This document shows positions 22,135 to 32,930 of a stretch of DNA of 64,000 nt, piece by piece. A program made the position numbers and the translations under genes. The notes under the pieces were generated by a model. That model did not search any database. It worked only from the letters and a program-made list of their open reading frames with translations, and had not been told where the DNA came from. Source of the DNA: Eurosta solidaginis. Lineage: Eukaryota > Arthropoda > Insecta > Diptera > Tephritidae. The stretch covers positions 266,790,392 through 266,854,391 of the forward strand of contig NC_090323.1 in NCBI RefSeq assembly GCF_040869045.1. The letters run 5' to 3'. How positions within the stretch are numbered: position 1 is the stretch's first letter; each line of letters starts with the position of its first letter.

Positions 22135-22680
22135 CCCTTTCGTCAAAAATCAGTTATCCGTGTCAACTTTTAAGTTCTTTTTTTATTAGATCGCAATATC
22201 TCTCTATTGCCCACAGGTCTGGTTTATTGTGACACGAAGGAAGATCAGGCCAAACAAAATGTAGATATCCAATGCTGTTGTAAAAATTGACGAAGCGTCT
22301 TTTGGAAACACTTCTTCACACAAATTTCATTGTTTATAGTGCCTGCATTCACGAAAGTTTAACTTTTTATGCCACAACAGCATATTATCTGCCAAAACAG
22401 AAAAGTTTTAAGAAGCTTCTTATATTTTGGATCCCAAATCTTTCAGGCACATTTCCTTTAGCATCGGCAACATATACATAATTCCTGGCCACGAAGTTTG
22501 TAAAAGTCAGCAAGAGCGTAAGTTTCATAGTCCATTACGCAGCATTCATATTTCTGAACAAAATATTTATACAACAGTTTTGCTCTCGTTCTCGACGCAC
22601 CGCTCTTTGTTGCATTGTTATCTGGTACGTTTTCAACTTTAAATGTGTTCGGAGCAGCTTCAGCTTTGGCTCCGAACACC
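22135..22680 (-). pseudogene. rosa-like mariner (IS630-Tc1-mariner) transposase relic
   Basis: The minus-strand reading keeps the second half of a mariner-superfamily transposase. Around the first catalytic Asp it reads VMDYETYALADF (22520-22570). Next come GNVPERF, KTFLFWQIICCCG, NAGTINNEICVKKCFQ and VWPDLPSCHN with the second catalytic Asp, and a final PVGNREIL/ERYCDLIKKELK piece near 22195. The order resembles the DD41D rosa group first described from a tephritid (from memory). Many stops and frameshifts, no N-terminal DNA-binding domain and no clear terminal repeats. Confidence 0.7.
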
Positions 22681-23839
22681 CGACCATATGAGGCTATATT
22701 ACATGCTGAGACGCTATGATCTCTCTTTTAAATAGATGCCATATTCTCCGCCTTTTTTATTGCGACCACATGATATTTTCTTCCGATTCCTTTCTTCCGA
22801 CCAGCACTCACATTTCGGATTATTTGCAAAAAGTCACAACCCAGACAGGCCAAAATACAGTCAAAAAAATTCACCACTAGACAATATCCAGAAAACAAAA
22901 AATCTCGTAAAACAGAATCCCAACAAGACACCATCTAGATGAAATATATATTCCAAAGGGTGAACATTTACGCCATTTTTTTTTTTTTTGTTCAAAATAA
23001 TGCTCATATTTGAGCGGAGTTTGGCGACACTTTTTCCCAGGTTTGATTTTGTTAGGATTATGATGGTCCGGGTTATGATTCACTGGATTTTGGTTATCAA
23101 AAAAAAGACTCCGATGACATTCAAGAAACCTTCAATACCCTTAGAAAATTACTCAGTAAATAGTTTTTTTATACTTGTTCCCAGTCTGGACAGATTTCCC
23201 AAATTTTTCACATTAATGAATCGGTTTAAGTCCAAGGCCAAGTGATCATCATTTTATATATCCAGAAAACAAAAGATCAGACGATTTTTGCCCAATTTTT
23301 CAAATATATACGATATGAGCTCAGATAAACTTTGTCGCTTTGGCGGTTTTCTTAAAACAACTCATCTCATTTTAAGCGTCTAAAGTGGCGACTAGAGATC
23401 TAAACTCACACTGAAAAACTGGACTTGAATGGTATTAGGGCTCTTAACTTCTACAGTTGTGACTACGAACCGTTTTTGTCATCTTTGCTTAGTTAGAATT
23501 TATCTGGAGGAGAGCAATAATTCAGACAGCTTCATTTGACATTTTTGTTTTCACTAACAAAGGACGAACAACCCTAATTAAATTGATAGTAGGGAATATG
23601 TTGTAGAAAAAATCTATTATGAATATACAAAAACCAGTATATGCTCGAGTTGAATTTAGATAATGAGAATTTCGATAGCTTTTATACCAAATGAAGATGG
23701 TGAAAACATCCAACAAAAAACAACACAGCAGCATTACACCTTAAAAGGAGAGTTTCATGCATCACCTCTCAAGATTTTCCAGATTTTAGGCGCATAATCT
23801 AAATATCTATTTGTAGTGCTAACAACTACAAAAGGTCCT
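22681..23839. other. Unique DNA, nothing recognised
   Basis: Short ORFs on both strands (22736-22942 +, 22877-23083 -) overlap one another and show no domain. Possibly old TE flank. Confidence 0.4.
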
Positions 23840-24275
23840 CAGATTATATATACCACTAGAGTCATTAAACATGATGTAGGTCCATAATCCATATAAGATC
23901 TTAACATTTGTTAACAAATTAAGTCTTCAGCTAAGTCGCATATACCAATAGATTGATTAAGGCTGATGCTACATACAGATACAGCTCCATTGTCCCTGTA
24001 CCATGTGCTTCATAGATTAGCAATATGTAATGATGGAAAATTGCAGCATTATCTTTCAAAAGAAGATTGCGGTGTGTTTTAAAGATCTTGCAGTTAATGC
24101 CACTACATTCAAACATCAAAAAAGGCTATAGCTAGATCACTTATACCACTAGATTCATTGAAAAAGATGTAGCATTATAATCTATGTGAGCATCCTAATA
24201 ATAATTTTAAAATGTCCTCAGTTGGGACACATATACCACTAGATTCATTAAACGTGATGTGATACTAGAAATCGT
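23840..24275 (+). repeat. ~90-bp imperfect tandem repeat, about 4-5 units
   Basis: The anchor TATACCACTAGATTCATT recurs at 23851, 23943, 24144 and 24234 (spacings 92, 201 and 90), with a very degraded unit between the second and third. Each unit also carries a CCTCAGYT block before and a GATGTAG block after the anchor. Confidence 0.65.
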
Positions 24276-24791
24276 TCTTGTGTTGTATTGTGGACTAAAC
24301 TTACACTAAACTTAACTAATCATTCTCAAGTCGATTGTTTGTCTAGCTTTCTTTTATTTTTCCTTATCGAGACTTGTAATGAAATGATTCCTAGCATTGT
24401 CTCTAGCGTTGGAGACTGTATTTTTTGGGTATGTAATACGAATAACAGATGGCAATGGGAAACAGTATTTACATGGTTTTTAATTTATTTTTCAGCGCTG
24501 GTATTGTGAGAAAATCCAGTTTTTTGTTGTTCATAAAAACTAAAATTGCCGTCGGCAAATTCAATAGATCGCAATGAAGCTTTGTGAATAGCTATCGATT
24601 TGGCAGTAATTCTTTACTAAATGTAAATGTCTGTCGCTCAGTAATTTCTTACTGTTTTAGTACAGTAGGTTGTTTTAGTAACTCGATCATAATTGTTAGA
24701 AAAAATTGTATGTCAATTTCAAAAAGTCATCGAATTACAGAGCGTAAATATTGTCGGTCCCATAGAACCTAACACTTTGTTGTTCTTCTTC

Positions 24792-24946
24792 GGAAAACTA
24801 GCTCAGTTCGTTATTCGCATGAAAGGCTAGCACTGCTCGCTGTTTGCGTGGAAGACTACCACAATTCGTTGGCCGCGTGAAAAACTAGCACCCTTCACAC
24901 ACAACTAAAACCTGATAGTTTTTCAAGCGAGCTGAGCTAGTTTTCC
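24792..24946 (+). repeat. 29-bp tandem repeat followed by an inverted partial copy
   Basis: Units start at 24792, 24821, 24850 and 24879, exactly 29 bp apart. The consensus begins GRAARACTAGCWC. The reverse complement of unit 1 (GAGCTGAGCTAGTTTTCC) lies at about 24929-24946 and a second inverted piece just before it, so the region can fold into a hairpin. Confidence 0.8.
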
Positions 24947-26952
24947 ACTCAAACATAAACCGTATTATTGAAGTGTGCTTGTCTGCCATGAGGCTGAGGA
25001 TATACACATATATATTATACACATATAAGATTTGGTGTGTACCTACCTTTTAACAGCACTATTTTTTGCCTTAATCCAAAAACAGTCAGTATACCGCTAA
25101 AATTTGTATTGTGTTGCTTGAACGGCTTCAAGGAACATGCGATTTGCTAGTTGAATTTTAATTAACTCTTCAATGTATTTTTAGTGAAAATACCCGACAA
25201 CTTGTTGTTGTACAAGTGACAACGCCGCAACCCAAGTCAATAAGTTTGTTTTATTATTAACTTTTTATTTGAGAAAACTTTTTTTTTATTAATATTTAGC
25301 ACGAGTTGCGTTCTTTTTTTCATATCTACATATATTTCAAATGAATTTTTGAAAATATCACAAAATTTATTCGTTGTTCACTTTGCCTTTTGATTTAATT
25401 TTAATGCTAATTTAGTGCTATTTCCATAAGCATTTAGAATTTAATATGAGTTGAAGATTTTTTGTTTTAGATATTTGTTATTTTATTTATAATAAAAAAT
25501 TGGCAAGCTTTTAGTAGACTTTATAGTATTTTATAAGTAGCGTTACTAATTTTTTTGAGTTTTGTTTTAAGATTTATGCATTAAAATACTAAAAATTACT
25601 ATTGTAAAATTTTTTATGTTGTTTTTGCTCTCTATGTATTTATTATATTTGTTTTTTTTTTTTCTTTTTAAATTGTTAAGACACTTTAATTGCGTTTTAT
25701 GCACTTTGTTCTGTTTTTATCATTTTTACTACTTTTTCAAATTAAAAAGTGCTAAGCAGATTTTGTTATTGCTGCACTTTTGGTTCACACTGCTCTTGAA
25801 ATATAAAATGGCAAGTTTATTTAATAAAATTCTTTAAATAATTATGCATGCATTATCTTGACATATTTTGCTCTTTTTTTTTTTGCTGCTTAGTATTTTA
25901 TGTGCTTTTTTTATAAGTAGTAAAAGTTTAGTAGAAATTTCTATTCTTTAATCATTCAACTGCCTTTGTGAACACTTTTCCTTAAAATGTACTGACTTGA
26001 TTTTATTGGCTTTTCTTGGTTTTACCAATCACTTTTTTAATATTCATGCACGCACTTGATAAAAAGATACTTTTAAGCTTCTTCCTAAAATAGTAGTATG
26101 TATAGGTGAGTGCTAAAAATGTATGTCTTCAATTTTTTTGTAGGGCAAGCGAAAGCATTAATTATATAATTTAAATGTTTACGTTTTAAATTGGAAGTAT
26201 TAAATTTATAGTTTTGAAATGTTAGATTGTGCTTTTTTGCTTAAAGTAATAGTTCCACTTAGTAATAGTACTTTTTTTTTTAATTTTAGTGTTAGAAAAT
26301 AGCGTTTGTTATTGTAATGGTCGAAATTTAATGCTTATTTATTTATCAAATATTTTTGGAATTTTTTTCTTAGTGAAAGAAGCTAGTCCTTAGCAGAAGA
26401 TTAAGCAGCAAGTGCTTACTTATTTTATTATTTTTTCATATTGACTTTAAAATGTAGTAAAAATATTAGTTTTTCTTAAATAGTTATTTAATTGGCTAAG
26501 AGTGCCTTTGGTTTGCTGTTTTTGTTGTTGTAAGTTTGTCGTTTTGCTTGCAGTGCTTGTATTTAGTTTGCTTACAAATTTCTTTGTTTCACGCTTCACT
26601 GCTAAACCAAATTTGGAAAGGTGTAGCGAATGCTTTGGTTTAAAACTGTTTTCTTGTTACTGGAGAAGCTTTGTTTGTTTAATAAACAGTGTTATAGAGT
26701 TTTGAATTTTTTATTAGTTGTGAACTTTTAATTTTATTTTGCATCTTTTTTGTTCCTTGTTTTCACCAATTTTTATAATATATGAAACTAGAATTGTAAG
26801 AAAACGTGGTTTCGTCAATAGAATATTATTTCCTTTCAAACACTATCACTGTTATTTTTTAAACTTGTTAGAGGGTGTCTCAATAAGAACGCCTTATTCT
26901 TAATTTACCTCCTCTAAACTATATTTATGTTTTCATTATTTCCCATATACAT
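24947..26952. other. Very AT-rich unique DNA
   Basis: Long T-rich tract with no repeat family. The short ORFs (25616-25837 and 26502-26705) are Phe/Leu/Cys-rich products of base composition. Could be intron or UTR. Confidence 0.45.
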
Positions 26953-27485
26953 AGGTTAGCTTGAACTGCAAGCCAGTCCGTGATAACTTCACATAGTTTA
27001 AATTAATTTTAACATAATGTTATCAGTAGTTTGCTTAGCGATCAAACTAAAAACGTTTTAAGAAACCAGGAAATATGTTATAAATTCCTATTGGCCAATA
27101 CTAGAAGCTTTCTATGTTCTATGCCCATTGTTGCTTAAAAATCCGATAGCTGTGCCACTCCTAATAGTTGGAGTCTTAGCCTCTCGAGCGCAAGGCACGA
27201 GCACAAACCGTCCAACCCGCACTTCCTAAATCTGCCAACATTGGCAAGGCCTAATTTGAAAGCATGCGATGCCAGAGGGCGGTGTTATTTCAGAGAACCC
27301 ATCATAAACCCACAATCCTCTCTTTTCAATGAGAAGTATAAAGTTGTTAGTCTAAGATTGTAAGACATACACATAATCTGCGACACTATGCAGCCTCACG
27401 CTTGGGCCCTTTCTCCTTGGTCGATCATGTGTAGCTCTCGCCGTCCTTTAATCTCGCACAATCTGATTGAACGTCCACGTCTATT
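26953..27485 (-). mobile_element. RNase H-type LINE (family D) 3' end, decayed
   Basis: Collinear with 51843-52440: the GGTTAGCTTGAACTG 3' UTR, then on minus the C-terminal coding block with GLSAN(V)-type and HKPSDC-type neighbours, ending near the DRPRRK-type linker. Many indels. Confidence 0.65.
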
Positions 27486-28196
27486 TCCCCATATAAAGTT
27501 TGATTGACTTTTCGCAAAATATGATTAAATCTGTGAAGAAAAAAAGCTGCAAAATTTTGAAATTCCTGAAGTCTACTAACGTAAAACAGTGGGCGCTAGG
27601 AATTTTTTTTCGCAGAGTTGGAAATAAAGCAGCTTCACAACAGCAAACTATCCCTCAAATTATATCATCTTCAACTGCAAAAAAGATCTCACTTCTTTGA
27701 TAAAGTTTTTGTTTTAAACTTAATTTGCAGCGTTGTTAATCAAAAATGAGAATTTATGTGTCAAATTTTTTTACAACAATATAGGTAAGAGTTGGGAGTC
27801 ATTTGAAAACATCAAATGGACCCATATATCTGGTCATATTTTAGATGCGTTTGAGAATATTGAATTTCTTAATTTTTGTAATAGTAGTGCAATCCCATAT
27901 TACAAATTTTCGCTTTATTTTTAGCACGCTATCAATGGCTATTTTACTTTTTCTTTGTGAATTAATGTTTGAGAATTTAGTTAGATCGCAAATGTGTCTC
28001 AAGTTGCATTATTGCAGCAATATGCTTCGTGAGATAGAGTAGTTTGACTGAAAAAAATATTTGAAGTGCGAAAAAGATATTCGAGGTATATTAAGACTCC
28101 TACAGCTACGAGAAATACTAAGAATGGTTTTATAAGCAAGAGAACCTAGAGTTTTTTGCGGCATCCAATTGATCAACAGCACCAAAAGAATGATCA
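27486..28196. other. Unique DNA, nothing recognised
   Basis: ORFs of 60-67 codons on both strands have no recognisable features. Confidence 0.4.
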
Positions 28197-28256
28197 CTCT
28201 TCTTCTTATAGCGATAAAGACACTCCCCGAAAGTCTAAGGGAGTATTATCCGTACG
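28197..28256 (-). mobile_element. 3' end scrap of the CAA-tailed element
   Basis: CTTATAGCGATAAAGACAC then TCCCCGAAAGTCTAAGGGAG matches the reversed 3' end of 35352-35636, with a CTT-type tail variant as at 56.1 kb. Confidence 0.5.
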
Positions 28257-31200
28257 TTCTGAAAATTTTCATCAATAAGGTACTATCCCTACCACCCCGA
28301 TGTGATCATGTCGAACATGCTAGGTCTGTGGATTTTAGTCACCTCTTACAACAGGCATGTCTACCGCTGAAATATTCGAAACCTCGTGACACGCTGTGGA
28401 GAAGTCGATACCTGATTCTGAAATACTTGCTTGAATCGATCAAATTGCTCATTTACATTTAGAAATATTACACCAAACTTTTTAGAAATGAAAATTTTTT
28501 TTGGTTAAAATAAAACTTTAACAGCAGCAAAAACTCGGAGTAGGCACGATGTGCTCCATTCAAGGTTGCGTTCAAATAGCGAAAACGATGCTAGTCTCGA
28601 GAGTCGTAAGAAACACCTATGGTAGCATTAAGGCTACAACATCAGCAGTGCAATGCATTCTTCACATGAACGCGCCCCAAGAATTAAAATATACGCGAGA
28701 AGACAATTTCTTCAGGGGGGTCATATTTTACCTTAAATTGTTTTTGAAATGAATCTTTTCAAAAATACGTGGACACCGTTTGATAGATATTTGAGTGCAT
28801 TTTGATATTAATTTCAAATATTTGTTAGTGTTTTAAATACAAATATGTCATTAATTCAGCTAAAATCTGGAGTCACTTAAATTGAAACTTGGAGATTATT
28901 CGGCTTTAGTTGAAGGGCAGCGCAACTCTGGTGTAGAGACACATTTTAGAAAACTACCCCTGCATTTCCGATGATGCATTGGCTCCTAAGAGGTACTTTT
29001 GCATTCTACATTCACAGACGATAAACTGGTATCTGACGTGTTAATGGTGCTATACCGTCACTAACGCGATCAGTGATACCTTTAATATGCTACTGAAATT
29101 TTAAAGCCTCAAAATTTGTAACTAAATACCACGAAAATTTCAACAATCTTGGAATAAAAAGATGCGCTTTCCAAATTGTTCTTTTCTTTATGCAGGAACT
29201 TCTTTTTATTTATTTTTTAACGTCAAGTTTGGCCACCCTGTGACTTTTCCATTTTCCTATGCTTAAGTTCTAACTTTCAGTTAAATTTTTTTTTTTAGAA
29301 AAATTTTATGTAATGATACACCTTGGATCTTCTTCAAATTTCAAAACAAGACAATCTTAATGACACACCCTATATTAGCTTCCAACAACTGTTCATATTT
29401 GCTATTGTTGTTGTTAACACTTGTGATATGCTATTTAATAATTTATTGCAACAGTAATTTGTTCGTGACACGTATTGGAGAGTTTTTTCGTGTTAATATT
29501 AAAATTTGTTAGTATTAATTTCTTTATCACAGCACTTCACATTCTCACTATTTGAAGTTTTGGTAGCACGATTACACGCAGCGCCATTACTGCGTTTGCT
29601 GTTGTTGCATGTTGCTACTTGTACAGCGTTGCATACCGTTACTACCAGCTAGGCAGATTTGCAAGCAAAATATTATTGTTGTTGCTGTTATTGAAGAAGC
29701 TTTCGTGCGTACGCGTGGATAAATGACAAATAACTGGCAGCGGCATAGTGTTGTTGCTGTGGCATGCCACAAATGCAGCAATGCAAAATTAATAGTTGTT
29801 AGTGTTGGTGCTATTTTATCTGTTGGCTGTTGCAGACGAGCCCGCTGTCGAAACTTTAACAACGTCACGGTCAGCAAGCAAAGTAAGTAGATGCAGTAGC
29901 ATTTGTGGTGGTAGCAGCATGCAACAACAAAAATAAAGATCAGACTAATAATGTCAATTCACAATTCCAAAATCAAAATCTAAGGAAAAAGTAGCAGACG
30001 ATTTTGGTACTATGTCTTCCAAGAAGAGTCTGAAGGTCTTTTGTTTTAAATTCTTATTTATTAAATTTTATCCACACATCAATTTACCGCTGGCTAAACA
30101 CACGACACGCACACTTTGGAGCCCCAATCTTTCACACTTAACATGTGGTTGTTTTTGTCAATTTTTTTTTTCTTCCTAATTGCGTATTTATAGAACCGAT
30201 AATATTTATTAGTAAAACAATTGATTGATATTTTGTTAATGGGAGATTTGTTTGTGACGAACGTTCTGTGGTTTTTGTTATTGTAACTGCGGCGCAAACA
30301 CGATACAGCGCACAAAATAATAACATCTACAAAATAAGACGCGTACGGTTCTGACGTTGAACCGATACTGGCTCAACTAACCAGCCTTTGTATCTCAACG
30401 GTGCGATACTGAGCTGCTCCCCGTACAACCGCCAACAGCCTTTCTAAATAGAATGCCTTGCACACACAGCCTACACGGACAAATCGCACACATAGAAGCA
30501 TAGCACAATCAATGCTGTGGAGCACACTCTCGTTGCTGAGAGCGCGCTTGTTATTTCTTTTTCAATGTGGCTCACTCACACCACATTGGCTATTCACCCG
30601 CGCATATTTGTGCACGCTAGTAAGTCATAGCGCCTAAAACAAGAAAATGCCAACACAATAAAATAGCTGACTCTCACATGCATGCATATAAAAAGGAATG
30701 GCGCACTCTCTCTCTCACCCTCTTTTCAGAAATTCAATTTCAATTCATTTCATGGTATTCCCGCTCTGAAATGCGTGTTTGTGTTGGTATACAAATCTCA
30801 CACAGATACTTTTTATTACACGGATAAATTGGTTTTGTTGTTGCTTTTTTATTGTATGCTTGTAGTGGGCTTTGTTGTTGCCGTTGCTGTTGCAGGCAAA
30901 AACACGTGCAAAATATGCAACTGCAACAGATTTGTCACTTCTGCAAAATTTGTTGTTATCTCTTATTTGTTGGTAATTCACACTATTGCATGTTTAATTT
31001 TTCTCCTTTCTCAGCTTTTTCTGCATTGTCCACCACAACTGAATTTGTTGCTGTTCCTGCACCATTTCGCTTTATTTTTTATTTTTTTGCTTCTACTGTA
31101 TTTTCTGTTTAATCCGGGTTTATGTGTTGGTGTCGGTGTTGGCATAACGCTTTGTTGTTACTTTTTTTCTTGTTATTGCAACTGCGTGGGTTTTTTCTAA

Positions 31201-31699
31201 TTGCAAAAGATATGCCAATGAGAACGAGATTTGAGAACCGCGGTTGGTTTTTTTTTTTTTTTTTTTTGCCTTTCAAATGCACACTTGTTGTTTCTATTGT
31301 TGCTCTGACTGTTTTTAGGTTTATATGTCTGCAACTGCTTACACATGTATCTACACGCTATGCGCCTCCCACTTTAAATTTTTGCTGCGCTCATGAACTG
31401 ATTTAGTGTTTTGTTTCTGATTGTCTATTGGTGGGAAGTCGGCTGCCGTTTTTGTACCAAACTAATTAACTAATACAAATAATCCACTTTATTTTATGCA
31501 AATAATATCTGCAAAAACTTACAGATGCTTAAATATATGTATACCTATGTATGTATGTACATATACTATACGTACGTACATATGTACATATGTATGTTTG
31601 TTCAATTGCATTTGTAATATGTAAACTAATTTATCTATGAACTTGGACTTTAATAATGGAATATAATAAAAAAGGTATCATAGATCGATTTTTAAAACG
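28257..31699. other. Unique DNA with GTT/CAA-rich stretches; no supported gene
   Basis: From about 29.4 kb the base texture changes to GTTGTTG and CA-rich DNA typical of non-coding DNA around fly genes. The 172-codon ORF at 30682-31200 is a hydrophobic product of T-richness. A TATA-like ATATAAAAAGG at about 30687 followed by CTCTCTCTCTC (GAGA-type) may be a promoter fragment, but no transcript start or coding exon supports it. A T run sits at 31248-31267 and an ATGT/ACAT microsatellite at about 31535-31600. Confidence 0.4.
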
Positions 31700-31704
31700 A
31701 TATA

Positions 31705-31838
31705 TCTGACCGGAATGATTTATCTTGTTACCGGAACGTACCAGATCTATATCCGGCAAAGGACCATCAACATCGAATACACACGCCAAAGCATTCGGGG
31801 AGTGTCTTCATCGTTAATACAACAACAACAACATCTAA
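31705..31838 (+). mobile_element. CAA-tailed short element, 5'-truncated
   Basis: Contains TTACCGGAACGTACC, ATCCGGCAAAGGACCATC, CATTCGGGGAGTGTC and an ACAACAACAACAAC tail, matching the last ~130 bp of 35352-35636. Confidence 0.7.
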
Positions 31839-31916
31839 ATATAAGTTTTGCACATAAGCATTTGTTATTCAAAACTAAATCAGCTTTGTTTAAAGTTCCC
31901 TAAAAAGTTTTGTCAG

Positions 31917-32086
31917 AAAACGAAGATTCAGTATTAAAAACGTACCATAATAATTTTTTTAAACTTAGCGCAAGTCATATCTACGAAATTGTCCAAGATT
32001 ATGAAACCGTCTCATCAAATTTGAGTACGTGTTCGAACATTTTTGGGAAAACCGAAAAGTTACTATCCACGCCTAATATAAAATAC
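31917..32086 (+). CDS. Candidate host exon, function unknown
   Basis: A 170-nt segment open in one frame, following a possible acceptor (AAAAAGTTTTGTCAG, 31902-31916) and ending at a consensus donor, ATAC|GTAAGTATG (32086/32087). An in-frame stop just upstream (about 31901) means it can only be coding if spliced. The ~56 encoded residues (including HIYEIVQDYETVSSNLSTCS) are polar, varied and helix-prone, unlike the low-complexity ORFs around. I do not recognise the family. A CAA-tailed element lies just upstream, as in an intron. Alternatives are an old TE fragment or chance; no partner exon was found. Confidence 0.3.
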
Positions 32087-32377
32087 GTAAGTATGTATAA
32101 TATACATTGTATATACATTCCGTTATACTTCTGCAGCGCTACATCCGTAAGTAGTGAGCCAAAGTATCTTTCGAAAGAATGAAACAAAGATTGGTAGTAA
32201 TCTTCCAATTGACCAAATCCAATTATTTCCCTACAAAAAAGTATATAGAAGTATATAAGTAATTTTGTGTAGCTTTGAAGCTTTTGCGTTCCATTGCACC
32301 AGTCCCAAAGCCCAAAAAAATTTAAAAATTTACATTGCCTCACAAAGTGACCTGTACAACTATGTTTGGCAAGTAAT

Positions 32378-32450
32378 TTAGGTTAAGCTGAACTGGCCGG
32401 TCAATCAAGACCTTACATAGATAGAATAAAGGTAGTGTTAACAGAATTGG
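32378..32450 (-). mobile_element. 3' UTR scrap of the family D LINE
   Basis: GGTTAAGCTGAACTGGCC then GGTCAATCAAGACC matches 51843-51885 almost exactly; nothing further upstream of the element is kept. Confidence 0.55.
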
Positions 32451-32473
32451 ATAAATCAACTCATAACATAATT

Positions 32474-32585
32474 CTGATCATTTCGGTATAATTATTGATG
32501 GGTCTATCTCTTCCCATTTAGGGACTTAGAATTTTGAGATTCGTGACAAACTTAATATACCATTTCTTTTTCACGAAAGGTAAAA
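32474..32585 (+). mobile_element. Scrap of Helitron-like subfamily 2
   Basis: CTGATCATTTCGGTATA...GGGTCTATCT...TAATATACCATTTC...CACGAAAGGT matches the last part of 3017-3577 with an internal deletion. Confidence 0.55.
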
Positions 32586-32785
32586 AGCTAATTTCCGACT
32601 AACTTTATCATCGCAATTCGTTCCTTTTTTGGTTACTGCTTTTGCACTCTGCACCTACAAAGAAAACGTTTTCACTAACCTTGGTAGATTTTGGAGATAT
32701 TAAGTTTTTCGAGTGGGAACACTTGACGTGAATAGCCCAATAATTGGGTATATGTTTGTTTTCGACCGAACTTTTACTTTCTTAA

Positions 32786-32930
32786 TGTGGTCATATTAAT
32801 CGTTACCGAGATGGCCGGGCTAATTACCGGAACGTACTGAATCTATATCCGGAAAAGGACCATCAACATCTATCCTCAAAACCTTCGGCTAATGTCCTTA
32901 TCGTGAAAACAACACCAACAACATCGAGTA
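32786..32930 (+). mobile_element. CAA-tailed short element, 5'-truncated
   Basis: TTAATCGTTACCGAGATGGC, TTACCGGAACGTACTG, AAAGGACCATCAACAT and a degraded CAACACCAACAAC tail match the 3' half of 35352-35636. Confidence 0.65.

Noticed and set aside
22645..22679. 11-bp perfect hairpin (GTGTTCGGAGC/GCTCCGAACAC) as a terminator or regulatory stem
   Set aside because: It lies at the start of the mariner relic's open frame; no supporting context, and a single stem of this size can occur by chance.
23840..24275. CRISPR-like direct repeats
   Set aside because: Repeats are long, diverged and have no regular spacer structure; the DNA is eukaryotic.
30682..31200. 172-codon plus-strand ORF with many hydrophobic residues
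   Set aside because: It follows a T-rich, GTT-repeat tract; the Phe/Leu/Val/Cys runs come from base composition, and overlapping frames look the same.
32131..32152. 10-bp micro-exon (CTGCAG|CGCTACATCC|GTAAGTA) after the candidate exon
   Set aside because: Both splice words are present, but a 10-nt exon this close to the previous donor is most likely coincidence without transcript support.
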